In this document: positions 12,647 through 23,957 of the stretch, one piece after another
Layout: each line of letters opens with the position of its first letter
Position numbering within the stretch: position 1 is the stretch's first letter
Translations under genes and position numbers: made by a program
From: Helichrysum umbraculigerum
Lineage: Eukaryota; Streptophyta; Magnoliopsida; Asterales; Asteraceae
Direction: 5' to 3'
Assembly: GCA_949592205.1 (NCBI GenBank)
Contig: CATIUR010000003.1
Coordinates: 146,552,759-146,616,758 of the forward strand
DNA length: 64,000 nucleotides
The notes under the pieces: generated by a model
Database searches by the model: none
What the model saw: only the letters and a program-made list of their open reading frames with translations
Told to the model about the DNA's origin: nothing

Positions 12647-12658
12647 GCTCTGATACCA
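12647..12658 (-). other. Element B primer binding site (tRNA iMet)
   Basis: The minus strand reads TGGTATCAGAGC three bases inside the 5' LTR, complementary to the 3' end of plant initiator-Met tRNA. It is followed by a leader with a TTTGGG/CCCAAA inverted repeat (12646-12600) and a TACAG just before the gag ATG. Confidence 0.95.
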
Positions 12659-12661
12659 ATT

Positions 12662-14728
12662 TATAACACCCTACTCGAAAATACAAGGATATTTTTTTTT
12701 TTTTTTTATAAGGGAAGCGCAAGTTTAGATACAAGACATTGGATTGCATATTTACATTTCAAAATGGCAATCCAAATACATACAGTCTTTAAACTAGATT
12801 ATCCTAGACATTACACACGATAAGTTTAGTGTTATAGAAATCCAAAACATATGTCATAACATTAACATAGTAAACAAACAGAGTGAGCCTGTCAAACATT
12901 CCATTCCTATGGTACTTCTTGCCCACCCACATACCAAAGTAAACCTGCAAGAAGTAATGAGGGGTTAGCACGAAGCTAAGTGAATAAATCTCAAACTATC
13001 CACTAACTTAGCTTAACAAATGAATACAGCAAAGCATAGCAACAGTTAATCATGAAGGATCGGTGGTCCTTGGAGTACCCTCATGCCGCGGTGGTTCCCC
13101 AAGTAACACTTAAAACCAACTGAAGGCCAAATCAGTGGCTAAACCGATAGCTTGGTACTATTACTACTTACAACATAATCTCAGTGAACAACACATGTAC
13201 AAAGCACTTATGATGTCCACAGTAATAGTACTCAAACCCAACACACGTTGACCCCCGACATTCATATAGTCCACAACCATCATGGCAATCAAGGACACCA
13301 ACAATTAAGTTAAATATAACCATCATGGCAAACTATTAACTTAACAATGAAAACAGTAAATTCACATTTACCCGTTGTAACCATATTGTTACAACCAAAT
13401 TAGACTGACAGTCCAAGATCCACTCACCCTTGTCGACTGTAGTCTCCACTCAAAGATCTTATCTTATTGAGTCTTCTGGTTATCTGAGAACACGATCAAA
13501 ACCCGAGTTAGCCTCTAATGTTTAGAATTTATAGTATAACATTCACATAATTAATGTCGTATAATGCTCATACTATACTTTCAATACTCGTTAAATAACA
13601 TAAGCACACAAGTCACAAGTTGTCAAATTCGTCAAAGTAAAACTGACAAACGCGATCCGGATAAGGTGTGGCTGGATCGCGTTCCTTAACACCAAAATAT
13701 TCTGTTGCCAAAATACACTTGCAAACGCGATCCGGGACAAGGAGCTGGATCGCGTTCCAAGGAACAAAATCCGTTGATCCAAATTAACACTAGCTAACGC
13801 GATCCGTATGATAGGGACTGGATCGCGTTCATACGTACAAAATCATCTTGGGATCAAAATACACATAGCAACGCGATCCGGGCAAGGGTTTCGGGATCGC
13901 GTTCCTATGTTTTGCAGCAATGGTTCAGACCTGCAACTAGTTTCAGCTCGAACCAAAATTGCAAATCATCAAGTTTCAGCTACAATACACGAATTTAACA
14001 CTTAAGTGACCTATACTAACATGTATAAACATATTGCAACAACAACTAACATCATCAAACACTTCAATTCATACATGCATCAATTTTCAAGATATTTAAG
14101 ATTTTAGCTCAAATTCATATTTCAACAAATTGATTGCAACAATCTGAAATGCAACTATGTAATCAGTTTACCATAATCATATAACACATTTTAAACACGA
14201 ATTTAACTCCATTCTATCATCAATTTACCAAACTTAATAATTCAAGCATTTACATGAAAATGGTGTAAATTCACTTACAATGGAGATGATAGCTAGATGA
14301 AGGAGATGAAGAACACAATGTAATCACAATCACAGCCTTAATTTGATGAAATCAGATGGTGTATTTGATTTGAGAAAATGTGTTCTTGAGAGCAAAACAC
14401 AAGTCAGGAACAATTTGGTGTTATGTCAAAATGATGAAACAAGTGTCGACTGATCTTTATGACTCAGCTCCATTTTAGTTAAAATTATACCCGTCCTAAA
14501 TCTATTGTCTGGAACCTAAAAACCATTTGCGAGAAATAAGTTTTTTATTATACCGTCGACTAAATAAATTTAAAACATGTAATAATTCATTTATCACAAT
14601 AAGCCAATTGACCAATTGACCTATTAATTTAGCCATCAAATACACCAAGTATTTAAAATACAATTTAAATAACAATTAAATTAAGGGAAATACCGTATTT
14701 CAACTAGGCCACATTTGAGGATGTTACA
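12662..14728 (-). repeat. Element B 5' LTR
   Basis: A 2067-bp twin of 5749-7814, with the hairpin array at 13649-13903. Its outer end TGTTACA (plus strand) is followed by the CTCTA target duplication. Confidence 0.95.
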
Positions 14729-14733
14729 CTCTA
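14729..14733. repeat. Target site duplication of element B, right copy (CTCTA)
   Basis: Matches 5744-5748 and lies directly outside the B 5' LTR. Confidence 0.95.
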
Positions 14734-15554
14734 TCCTCTGCTTTCACTTGCAACTCCTTCTCTCGAGTCAACCCCTTATTCATCATCTTAGGAATAGAAT
14801 CATAAATAGTCGGGTCAACTGCTTCTTTGATATCAATGTTCAAATGTCGGTAATAATGGTCCTTCATTAACCCTGGATTCGAGGTATATTCGGGACAAAA
14901 CTGAGATTTGTCATAAAACACGTTAGTGTACTCAGTTACCGACATTTTCCCTTGATTGATGGCTAAGAACTCTCCTTTCAATCTTTCTACTTCCGCCATT
15001 GGAGCAAATTCTGCTATAAACTTCTCTTTAAACATACTCCAAGAAAACTTTGCAGCTTCTGCAGCACCATGTGTTTTAATTTGAGTACCCCACCAATCCT
15101 GAGCACTATCTTTTAACTGATGAGCAGCAAACAGTACACGTAGCCTTTCTGGACAGTCACAGAGTAGAAAAGTCTCTTCTATCTTATTAATCCACCTATG
15201 ACTACTAATCGGGTCTCTTTCACCGTGAAATTCTGGGGGACTACAATTGGCAAAGTTTTTATATTCAAAACGTTCTTTTTCTTTATTCATTTGTTGCTGA
15301 GCACTTAACATTTCACTATTCAACTGAGGGTTAACTAAGACAGGATGCTTCTGTTCAAATTCTACTAATCGTGTATTAATAATTTGCTCCATTCGAGTAT
15401 ATACCTTAGGAGCAAATTCTTGTAGGGCTTGCCCAATCACATCTTTTAATAGCATCCGGTCCTCGGGATCTAAACTTCTTTCTGAAACATTCTCCTCTTG
15501 AGTGGGAGAACGTACGTTTGAACCCTCAGCTTCTTTGTTTGGTGTGGATTCCAT
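14729..15554 (-). pseudogene. Element A gag, N-terminal part, cut off by element B
   Basis: The ATG at 15554 begins MESTPNKEAEG, and about 275 codons run to the B insertion. Residues about 95-250 form the gag retrotransposon capsid domain (SPPEFHGERDP, DSAQDWWGTQ, FKEKFIAEF). This gag differs strongly from those of B, C and D (no shared N-terminus), so A is a separate lineage. The frame continues at 5743 on the far side of B. The few codons before 14729 that appear open are B LTR sequence. Confidence 0.92.
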
Positions 15555-15901
15555 TTACTAAACAATATAAGAACACAATTAATAACATAGAAAATCTCTA
15601 CTTCAACTATTACATATTGATTGCCTTTATCTTCACATACTTAACAACTTTGAATCTCCCACATGACTTTAGCAAAATATAACCTCGTTGGCCAGACGTA
15701 GTTATATTAAACTAAATACATGTTTCTATTCAAAATTCTTAAATATATTCCAAACCCAAGCAATCATTCTTATTCTAATCATAATCTACTAATCATATGC
15801 AAAACATTGCAAAAACATAACTGTAATTAACTACTGCACATTTATAAGTGGTTTAAGTTTAGGCAATCCTACTGTGGATTGCTTAAATCTCTTAAACCAT
15901 C

Positions 15902-15913
15902 GCTCTGATACCA
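15902..15913 (-). other. Element A primer binding site (tRNA iMet)
   Basis: The minus strand reads TGGTATCAGAGC three bases inside the LTR end at 15917. Confidence 0.93.
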
Positions 15914-15916
15914 ACT

Positions 15917-18237
15917 TGAAACGCCCTGAAAATCTGAACATTTTTTTTTTTTTTTTTTTACACTGAAACATATTTCTATTGGTCCCACTATTTGTATTAT
16001 CGTGTTTAATATTCTAATCTCCTTATCTGTATTGCTTTTAAAACTTAAAATTTAAAACCTGCTGAAATCATCACCTACCCGCCGGGTAGATGGGTTACCC
16101 GCCGGGTACCCAAGTCTAGCCGCCGGGTTTTTCCCATTAACCGCCGGGTGAATTAATTTTTGTGGTAACAGAACCTAATGCCCGTTTAAAGGCTTGAGAA
16201 GCCGCCGGGTGGGCTTAGGAAACCACCGGCTTGATCTTAATATTGCTTTTACCCGCCTGGTACTCAGGCTACCCGCCGGGTACCCTGGCGTTTACAGCAC
16301 CTGCAGTTTTCTTTCCACTATTTACCATTTTCCGAACTTTGGACGCACATATCTTTCAAACGACAAAGAGTTAAAACATGAAACTTTGCAGGCACTTTAC
16401 TATAGTAAAAATGAAACTTTCTATTTTCGCACTTTCTCAAATTTCTCAATTTATCGGAATTTGGGCTTAAGGGTCATTTTCGGCTAAATTCCAACATTTT
16501 TCTAACATACTAAGTCTCAAACCATTAAGACTTAGAAGCTGAAACTTTAGGCACACATTTCTACTATCAAGACAAACTTGCGAGACTAATCACTATACTT
16601 CCAATCTTTATCTAACTCAAATTCGTTCATAGGCATCATTAAGACCCGTTTTGACCCATTATGACCCGCTGATCCAAAAGAGCTAATTTGACCCATTCAA
16701 TAACTAAACACACTTCCAAATTAACTAATAACATCGTTGACTTTCATTAAAACTTTCAATATGTACATAATCAAAATATCACTTTCACTATTACAAGTTA
16801 CAACTTAACACTTTCCAAACATTATCTACTAATCTTACCCAACTTTACTCTATTACACATAATCAATCTAGTCATTTCTTTCAAAACCAAAACATGTCAA
16901 AACATTGTTTGGGCGATCTTTCATGGTTCCAAAACGATAATTTAAAGAGAAAGCTTGTGTAACTTACAACAAGCTAGCACTCCACTTCTACCCTTTCGCA
17001 ACTTCTTTACCCCTTCCGCTTTCACTTGTACCTACAACATAACTAAACTAATTAAGCAATTTGCTTAGTGAGAATATGAAATCTAATCAATACAATGCAT
17101 TATTAACATAAAGCAAACAATGAACAAAGTAAAGAACTACTTCCCTTTTTCTTGCAACTTCACTTTCACAATTCTAATCATATGTGCACATAGCTAATCA
17201 ATATTTGGCTAACATAAGTTAACCACTAATCATACAAGGCTAACCTTGGTTAGCTATACTAATCAAAATATGGCTAATAAGCATTAACCATTCTACTCAC
17301 AAGCTTTCATCATAATCATGATATAATCATAAGCTAATCACAACAAGTTACATGATCATGATCTAATCAATTCATAAACTCACCTTGGTTTGTAGCACAA
17401 ATTGAAACAAGATGATCAAATGAGGACAATTCTTCTTTAGCACCTATTACATACACATAGCACATAATCAACAACTAATTCACACTTTCAATGACTAATC
17501 ATCTATTTCTTTCTCCCCCACTTGAGGTTTACTAATTTCACTTCAACTAAGCTAACTAACTTACTTATCATAATCAAAATCATTGCTTTATTATGAATTT
17601 AACTACTTTCTAATCACTAATTCAATCTACTAACATATCAAAATCATGCTATAAACTAAAACATATGATTCATGAGAAATTTCATAAACCATAATCATAA
17701 CCTATCACTTGTAATAAGAAATTAGGATTCTAATCATTGTTTATAGGTTATACTAACACTAACTAATCAATTACAAACCCTAATTTCGGATTAAATCATA
17801 TCAATTAACTAAAACCCCATAAAACCCAATTTCTAGGGTTCTAGGAGAAAGAAACTACTTACAAGGGTTGAAGAAGATGGAGGAGATGATGATTCTGAGT
17901 TCTAAAGCTTGGATTGAAGTTTAATTTGAAGTTTGAAGGTTAATTCTTGACCTCCTTCTACTCCCTGCGATTTTCTCTGTTTATTTTCTAAGTTCTGGAA
18001 TGTTTTGAAATGCCAGGAACTAAACACGTATCTGTGTATTTATCTTTTATTTATTTACTATACTACACAGTCTAGAACTGAACAACTAGTTTACGGTTTC
18101 TATTATATCTCTTTATTTAAAGATCTAAAATTAAAAAGATGTACATTTTATTGTACACTAAATTAATACTGTAAAACTGAACTATAAAAACTTATTTTTA
18201 TTTACTAAAGTAATACCTTGAAAACTGGGGTGTTACA
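15917..18237 (-). repeat. Element A 5' LTR (2321 bp)
   Basis: Full-length LTR, TGTAACACCCC at 18237 to GGGCGTTTCA at 15917 on the minus strand (TG...CA). Near its 3' end (16078-16281) are about seven copies of a CCGCCGGGT motif, and a T-run lies at 15941-15959. It differs from the LTRs of B, C, D and E and lacks the CGCGATCC array. Confidence 0.94.
16078..16281. repeat. Cluster of CCGCCGGGT motifs in A LTR
   Basis: Copies near 16079, 16099, 16120, 16141, 16202, 16250 (degenerate) and 16272, irregularly spaced by 20-60 bp in otherwise AT-rich DNA. The cluster continues into sequence (16330-16490) that is homologous to 59600-59760 inside element E. Confidence 0.85.
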
Positions 18238-19230
18238 TATGAGACTTAGTAAAGAAGTTTAACGTCGACTGAGTATTGTATATAATATTCATTTAGTGGC
18301 ACTTTATTGATGTTTTAGTGGTACTTTTGTAGAAAGATATTATTGTTACTTATGTTTGGAATTGATTAACAATGTGATTACTTATGTAATGTGTTTAATT
18401 ACATAAGTACCATTAGTTGAAAACAAATTACTAACTTATGATTGATTTTATGTTCTCAGATAATCCAAGGGCTCAGCGAGATAAGACTGCTGAGTAAGTA
18501 ACTGAGACGAATCAGGTGAGTGGATTTGAAACTCATAGTTTGATTTGGTTGTGTCAGTTTGATTTCAATCAGTAATTATAGGATTACTATTGATAGAATG
18601 TTAACTTGGAAATGTTATGCCATTTGATTGGTGGTTTGATTAGCCTGTGAGCTTGATTGATGAATACAGAGGTCAACTAGATTGTCGGTTGGACTTGATT
18701 GCTAATGTTGGTCAACACAGGGTTGCGTACATGTGTTGATAGAGATTAGCATTTAGTTAGCGGTTAATCACTGTTTTGGCCTACAGTTGATTTAAGTGTT
18801 CTGATGGGGCCACCCGGAACAGGGTCCTTAGGAACCACCGTTCCTCTTGACGATATTTGTTGCATTATTGATTGTGAATAGATTGCTAGCTAAATTGAAT
18901 TGTAGTTGATTATTCATTCACTTAGCTTCGTGCTAATCCCTCAATTTACTTCCTGCAGGTTATGCTTAATTATGTGGGTAGCCAGGAAGGGACGTTTTGA
19001 TGCTGGGAATGTTTGAAACTTGCAACTCTGATCCAGTTTGTAATAAATAATGTTTTATAGCATATAATGCCCCGGGTTTGTAAACATGTTAACTATGTTT
19101 GTTTAGTAGTTAAACATATTGTATAAAGGGTTGCGAAAATTTCTAGCAGGTTTTAATAGAATATGTATTTCAAGTAGTCGCTTCCGCCAAACTTAATATT
19201 ATATTGTTGTATTAAATGAGGGGCGTTATA
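18238..19230 (+). repeat. Element C 5' LTR, distal part after the A insertion
   Basis: Corresponds to 24973-25965 of the 3' LTR. It keeps the CTCAG acceptor-like site, the 56-nt block, GTGAGT, the TGCAG site and the end GGGCGTTATA. The promoter-like box and hairpin array belong to the part left of the window. Confidence 0.93.
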
Positions 19231-19233
19231 AGT

Positions 19234-19245
19234 TGGTATCAGAGC
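19234..19245 (+). other. Element C primer binding site (tRNA iMet)
   Basis: TGGTATCAGAGC, three bases after the LTR end at 19230. The leader that follows (19246-19325) keeps the pairing TTTGGGG...CCTAAAC, similar to B, D and E. Confidence 0.93.
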
Positions 19246-19406
19246 AATAGTTTGGGGCAATTGAATATGATTGTATGTTCAATCCTAAACTTTGATTGTG
19301 TTGTGTCAAACATTCTTGGGAAAGGGATTATGTACTGAATGTGAATCGGTTAGTAGAATAGGTGCTAACGACTAATGATTTGTAAGCTGTTGTGGTGTTT
19401 ACAGAT

Positions 19407-21746
19407 ATGGCGGATAACGAGCAACTACCTGTTAACCCTAATAATGCCTCAAGGCCTGAAGTTGCTGCTGAGACTCATGATGACCGGAATGAGAATGCTG
19501 GTACTTCTTTCCATGCTAGAGAGGAGGCCGAAAGGGATCAGTATCTACTTCAATTGGAAGAGGAAAACCAAGCACTTAGAATGTATAAACAAAAAAAAGA
19601 GGCTGAATCATCTCATCCTGTGTTTGGTACGATTTCACCGCCAAAGCAAAAGGTGTGTTCCTTTAAAACCTTTATGAGCAGTAATCCGTCTGTGTATTCG
19701 GGTAGTACGAATCCTTCTGTAACTCTAGATTGGTTGAGAGATGTTGAAAAGAAATTTGAAGTCTGTCAATGTGAGGAAGAACTAAAAGTTCCTTATGCAA
19801 CTCAACTTTTAAAAGGAGCAGCTATGAATTGGTGGGATTCGATTACTTCTGTATTAACTTCTTTTCAGAAAGCATCTATCCGATGGTCTGATTTTCGTAA
19901 TGAAGTTTGTAAGCAGTATTGTTCAAACTATGATATAGCTCGGATTAGAAAAGAGGTTATGGATTTGCAATTAACTGATAACATGTCAATGGATGATTTG
20001 ATAAATCAGTTTACAGAGAAACTCAGGCTTGTTCAGCAGTGGGTTCCTGATGAGAGAACTCAGATAGAACAGTTTGTGGGTACTTTACCTAATCAGTATC
20101 GAACTTCAGTGAGATTAGCTGGCTCTCTTTCTCAAGCTTTCATGTTAGCTCGATCTGTTGACAGTGATTTAAAACCTCAACATGCATCAAGTAAAGAAAT
20201 GGTTTCTCAGAAATCTAAGAGTGAATCTTCTGGTAAAGGTAAGCAACGGTGGCAAGGAAATCAGCAGGGTAAGAAACAAGAAAGTCGTGGTGGTACTTCT
20301 GATCGTCCCAATTGGTGTATTAAGTGTAGAGCTAGACATTTTGGGTCGTGTACTGTGCAAACCACTAGATGTGTAAAATGTGGTGTGATTGGGCATGAAG
20401 CCAAAGATTGTGTTTTTCCCACTTATGTGTGTTGGAATTGCCATAAGGAAGGTCATCGTGCAAATCAGTGTTCTGAGGCTAAGAGACAGGGTTCGGGGAC
20501 AGTTGTTGGTTCATCAGCTTCTTCCGGTCAGAAGCGGAAGAATCCGCCATCTGCAGTTAGTAGGGCTTTTCAAATGACAATTGATGAAGCTGTCCATACA
20601 GATGACGTGATCACGGGTACTTTTCTTGTAAATTCTGTACCAGCTCGTGTTTTATTTGATTCTGGTGCAAATTGTTCTTTTGTATCCATGTACTTCTGTG
20701 ATAAGTTGAAAATGATGCCTACTGTGATAACAAACCCAGTTGAAGTAGAAATAGCTAGTGGCAAATCGGTTCCTGTTACCACCTCGGTAATTGGAGCTAG
20801 TATTATAATAGATAGCCAGACTTTCCCAATTTCCTTTCTGTTGATGCCAATTGCTAGTTTTGATGTGATTATTGGTATGGATTGGTTAAGTCAGTATAAA
20901 GCAAGCATAGATTGCCACAATAAGCTGATTAGAATTCCAATCTCTGAAAAGTCATATGTCGTGGCTCGAGGAGAACGGGATAATGTTTGTATACCTTTGA
21001 TTAGTATGATGAAAGCTAGGAAATCTTTGTCCAAGGGCTGTGAATCGTATCTAGCTTATGTGATTGATGCTAAGTTAGAAAAGAAGTCCCTTTCTGATGT
21101 ACCGGTTGTTTCTGAGTATCCGGAAGTATTCCCTGATGAATTACCTGGTTTACCACCGGTTAGGGAAGTTGAATACCAGATTGATCTTGTTCCTGACTCT
21201 TCACCTATAGCCAAAGCCCCTTATAGATTAGCTCCGTCTGAGATACGTGAAATGATGAATCAGATACAGGAGTTGTTGGATAAAGGGTTTATTAGACCTA
21301 GTTCTTCTCCCTGGGGTGCACTAGTCCTGTTTGTGAAAAAGAAAGATGGGTCTTTTAGAATGTGCATTGATTATAGGGAATTGAATAAAAGGACAGTAAA
21401 GAATAAATATCCTCTGCCTCGGATAGATGATTTATTTGATCAGTTGCAGGGATCTTCATTTTATTCAAAGATTGATTTGAGATCAGGTTATCATCAAGTT
21501 CGTGTTAGGGATTGTGATATTCCTAAAACTGCATTTAGAACCCGGTATGGTCATTTTGAATTCCTGGTTATGCCTTTTGGTTTGACGAATGCTCCCGCAG
21601 TTTTTATGGATTTGATGAACCGTGTTTGTCGATCTTTTCTTGATAAATTTGTGATTGTGTTTATCGATGACATTTTGGTATATTCTAAATCCGAATCAGA
21701 GCATGGAATGCATTTGAGGTTGTTATTGGAAACCTTAAAGAGATAA
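19407..21746 (+). pseudogene. Element C gag-pol, N-terminal segment, ending at a nonsense codon in RT
   Basis: Begins at the ATG at 19407 (MADNEQ); the open frame starts five codons earlier at a GTG, which is unlikely to be used. Gag domain, CCHC knuckles, protease DSG (D418) and most of RT including FIDD (754-755) are present. TAA at codon 780 falls where B and D read Glu-Lys in the conserved stretch before LYAKFSKCEFW. Compared with B and D, the proline/glutamine-rich stretch between the coiled-coil-like N-terminus and the SFKTF motif is missing, so gag is shorter. The frame downstream is the same, so this is a point lesion and not a frameshift. Confidence 0.92.
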
Positions 21747-21749
21747 CAT

Positions 21750-23945
21750 TTGTATGCAAAGTTTTCTAAATGTGAATTTTGGATTCGGGAAGTACAGTTT
21801 TTGGGTCATATTATTTGTAATGATGGTGTTAAAGTTGATCCTTCGAAAATTGAAGCTGTAATGAATTGGAAAGCTCCAAAGTCTGCTTCAGAAATAAAAA
21901 GTTTTCTTGGTTTGGGTTATTACCGGAAGTTTATTAAAGATTTTTCTAAAATTGCCGGTTCGTTGACTAAATTGACCCGTAAGGATGAAAAGTTTATATG
22001 GACTGAACAACAGGAAACAGCTTTTCAGACTCTGAAACAGTTGTTATGTCAGGCTCCTGTGTTAGCATTGCCAGATGGGTCCGATGATTTTATTGTTTAT
22101 TGTGATGCATCGATTGCTGGTTTGGGTTGTGTTTTGATGCAGCGAGATCGTGTGATTGCTTATGCTTCTCGTCAGCTCAAACCTCATGAAAGAAATTATC
22201 CTACCCATGATTTAGAGCTTGCAGCAGTTGTGTTTGCTTTAAAAATCTGGAGGCATTACTTGTATGGTACTAAATGTGTTATTTGTACAGATCACAAGAG
22301 TCTTCAGTATATATTTTCACAGCAAGAGTTGAATATGCAGCAGAGACGATGGTTAGAATTAATCAAAGATTATGATTGTGAGATTAAATACCATCCAGGG
22401 AAAGCCAATGTGGTTGCTGATGCTTTAAGCCGCAAGGTAACTTCTGATCGAGTTTATGTAATGCGTTTAGAAGTTTCTTCTGATTTGGTGGCTCAGATAA
22501 AAGCTGCACAGTTAAAGGCTTTGTTAGATCATAATTTGAAATCTGAAATTATGTTGAATCGAAAGGAATTGTTATTGGATGATTCGAGAGGATTAAAAAC
22601 CTTTCAGTCTCGTGTTTGGATACCTTTGTTTGGTGGTCTTCGGGATATTATTCTGAATGAAGCCCATAAGTCCAGATTGTCTGTACATCCAGGAAGCACT
22701 AAAATGTATAATGACTTGAAACCTTTGTATTGGTGGCCTACAATGAAGATGGATGTAGCAATGTTTGTTAGTTCTTGTCATATTTGTTCTCAAGTTAAAG
22801 CTGAACACCAGAAGCCGTATGGATCGTTGAAACAGCTTGAGATTCCCGAATGGAAGTGGGAACAATTGACTATGGATTTTGTTACCAAACTGCCTAGAAC
22901 TGTCCGTGGAAATGACATGGTTTGGGTCATTGTTGATCGATTAACCAAGAGTGCTCATTTTCTAGCTACTAGTGATACTGCATCTCTGAGTAAGCTTGCA
23001 CAGTTATATATGAATGAGATTGTTACTCGGCATGGTATTCCATTATCGATTGTATCTGATAGAGATCCGAGGTTTGTATCTCATTTCTGGCAGAGTTTGC
23101 AGCATGAATTGGGTACACGTGTGAATCTTAGTACAGCTTATCATCCTCAAACAGATGGTCAGTCAGAACGTACGATTCAGACATTGGAGGATATGTTGAG
23201 AGCTTGTATTCTGGAGTATGGGGGTTCTTGGGATTCTCATTTGCCATTGGTTGAGTTTGCTTATAATAACTCTTATCATTCTAGTATTGGCATGCCTCCA
23301 TATGAAATGCTTTATGGTCGCCGTTGTAGAACTCCAACTTGTTGGCTAGAGGCAGGTGAGAAACAGTTTGCAGGTCCAGATATTGTTCAAATGACAGCTG
23401 ATAAAGTTGCAGTGGCTCGTGAAAAATTGAAAGCTGCACGTGATAGACAGAAACAATATGCTGATCCTAAACGTCGACCAGTTACTTTTGTTGAAGGTGA
23501 ACTTGTTTACTTGAAAGTTTCACCTTGGAAAGGGGTAATACGGTTTGGGAAACGTGGCAAATTGGCTCCTCGATATATTGGACCGTTTAGAATTCGTCAG
23601 ATTGTTAATGATCAGTCTGTTACATTGGATCTTCCTCCAGAGCTTGCTGGTATTCATGATACGTTTAACATTTGTTATTTGAGGAAATGTAACGTTGAAG
23701 ACCAGTCTCAGATTCTTCCTTTGAAAGATTTGAAAGTTGATCAGAGTCAGAAGTTAGTTGAAGAACCAGTAGAACTTCTTGACAGAAAAGTTACTAAACT
23801 TAGGAAGAAACAGATTCCCATGGTGTTAGTGAAATGGAAACATAGTTTAGGTGAAAACCTAACTTGGGAGACTGAGAATAGTATGAGATCCAGATATCCT
23901 GGATTATTTTATCGTGATGAGATTTCGGAGACGAAATCTTCCTAA
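21750..23945 (+). pseudogene. Element C pol, C-terminal segment (end of RT, RNase H, integrase, chromodomain)
   Basis: Same frame as the upstream segment, resuming directly after the TAA. It contains YAKFSKCEFW, RNase H (YCDASIAGLG), integrase catalytic D376, D437 and E473 of this segment with normal spacing, and the chromodomain-like tail. One residue is lost in the FLGL-GYYRKF motif (B and D have FLGLAGYYRKF), an in-frame codon deletion. The stop at 23943-23945 overlaps the PPT. Confidence 0.92.
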
Positions 23946-23957
23946 GGGGGGGAGAGT
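23944..23957 (+). other. Element C polypurine tract
   Basis: AAGGGGGGGAGAGT directly before TGTAACATCC of the 3' LTR. Confidence 0.88.

Larger units (their letters stand above)
5749..14728 (-). mobile_element. Element B: complete Ty3/gypsy chromovirus nested in the gag-pol of element A
   Basis: Complete element of about 8.98 kb with LTRs of 2066 and 2067 bp, PBS, one uninterrupted gag-pol ORF, PPT and a CTCTA target duplication. By eye the two LTRs differ only around the T-run at 5778-5793 and at one base (A near 5878 versus C near 12793), so this is the youngest event of the stack. LTR termini are TGTAAC...GTTATA (TG...TA rather than TG...CA), the same ends seen in C, D and E. Nothing visible prevents it from being autonomous. 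Confidence 0.96.
1..18237 (-). mobile_element. Element A: Ty3/gypsy chromovirus, interrupted by element B and cut by the window start
   Basis: Read on the minus strand, the order is 5' LTR (18237-15917), PBS, gag start (15554), [element B insertion], rest of gag-pol, PPT, 3' LTR (1964 to beyond base 1). The two LTRs align base for base at a constant offset of 16273. By eye I saw one difference (a CpG to CpA near base 83 versus 16346), so the insertion is very recent. A lies inside the 5' LTR of element C: sequence from 18238 resumes exactly where the C 3' LTR reads at 24973. The expected target duplication (TATGA at 18238-18242) has its partner left of the window and cannot be checked. Confidence 0.93.

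Noticed and set aside
16194..16487. 97-codon open frame in the A 5' LTR
   Set aside because: Antisense to A and starting with a non-ATG codon; its partner in the other LTR is only duplicated LTR sequence.
19375..19677. 100-codon frame overlapping the C gag start
   Set aside because: A shifted reading of the real gag sequence without conserved features.
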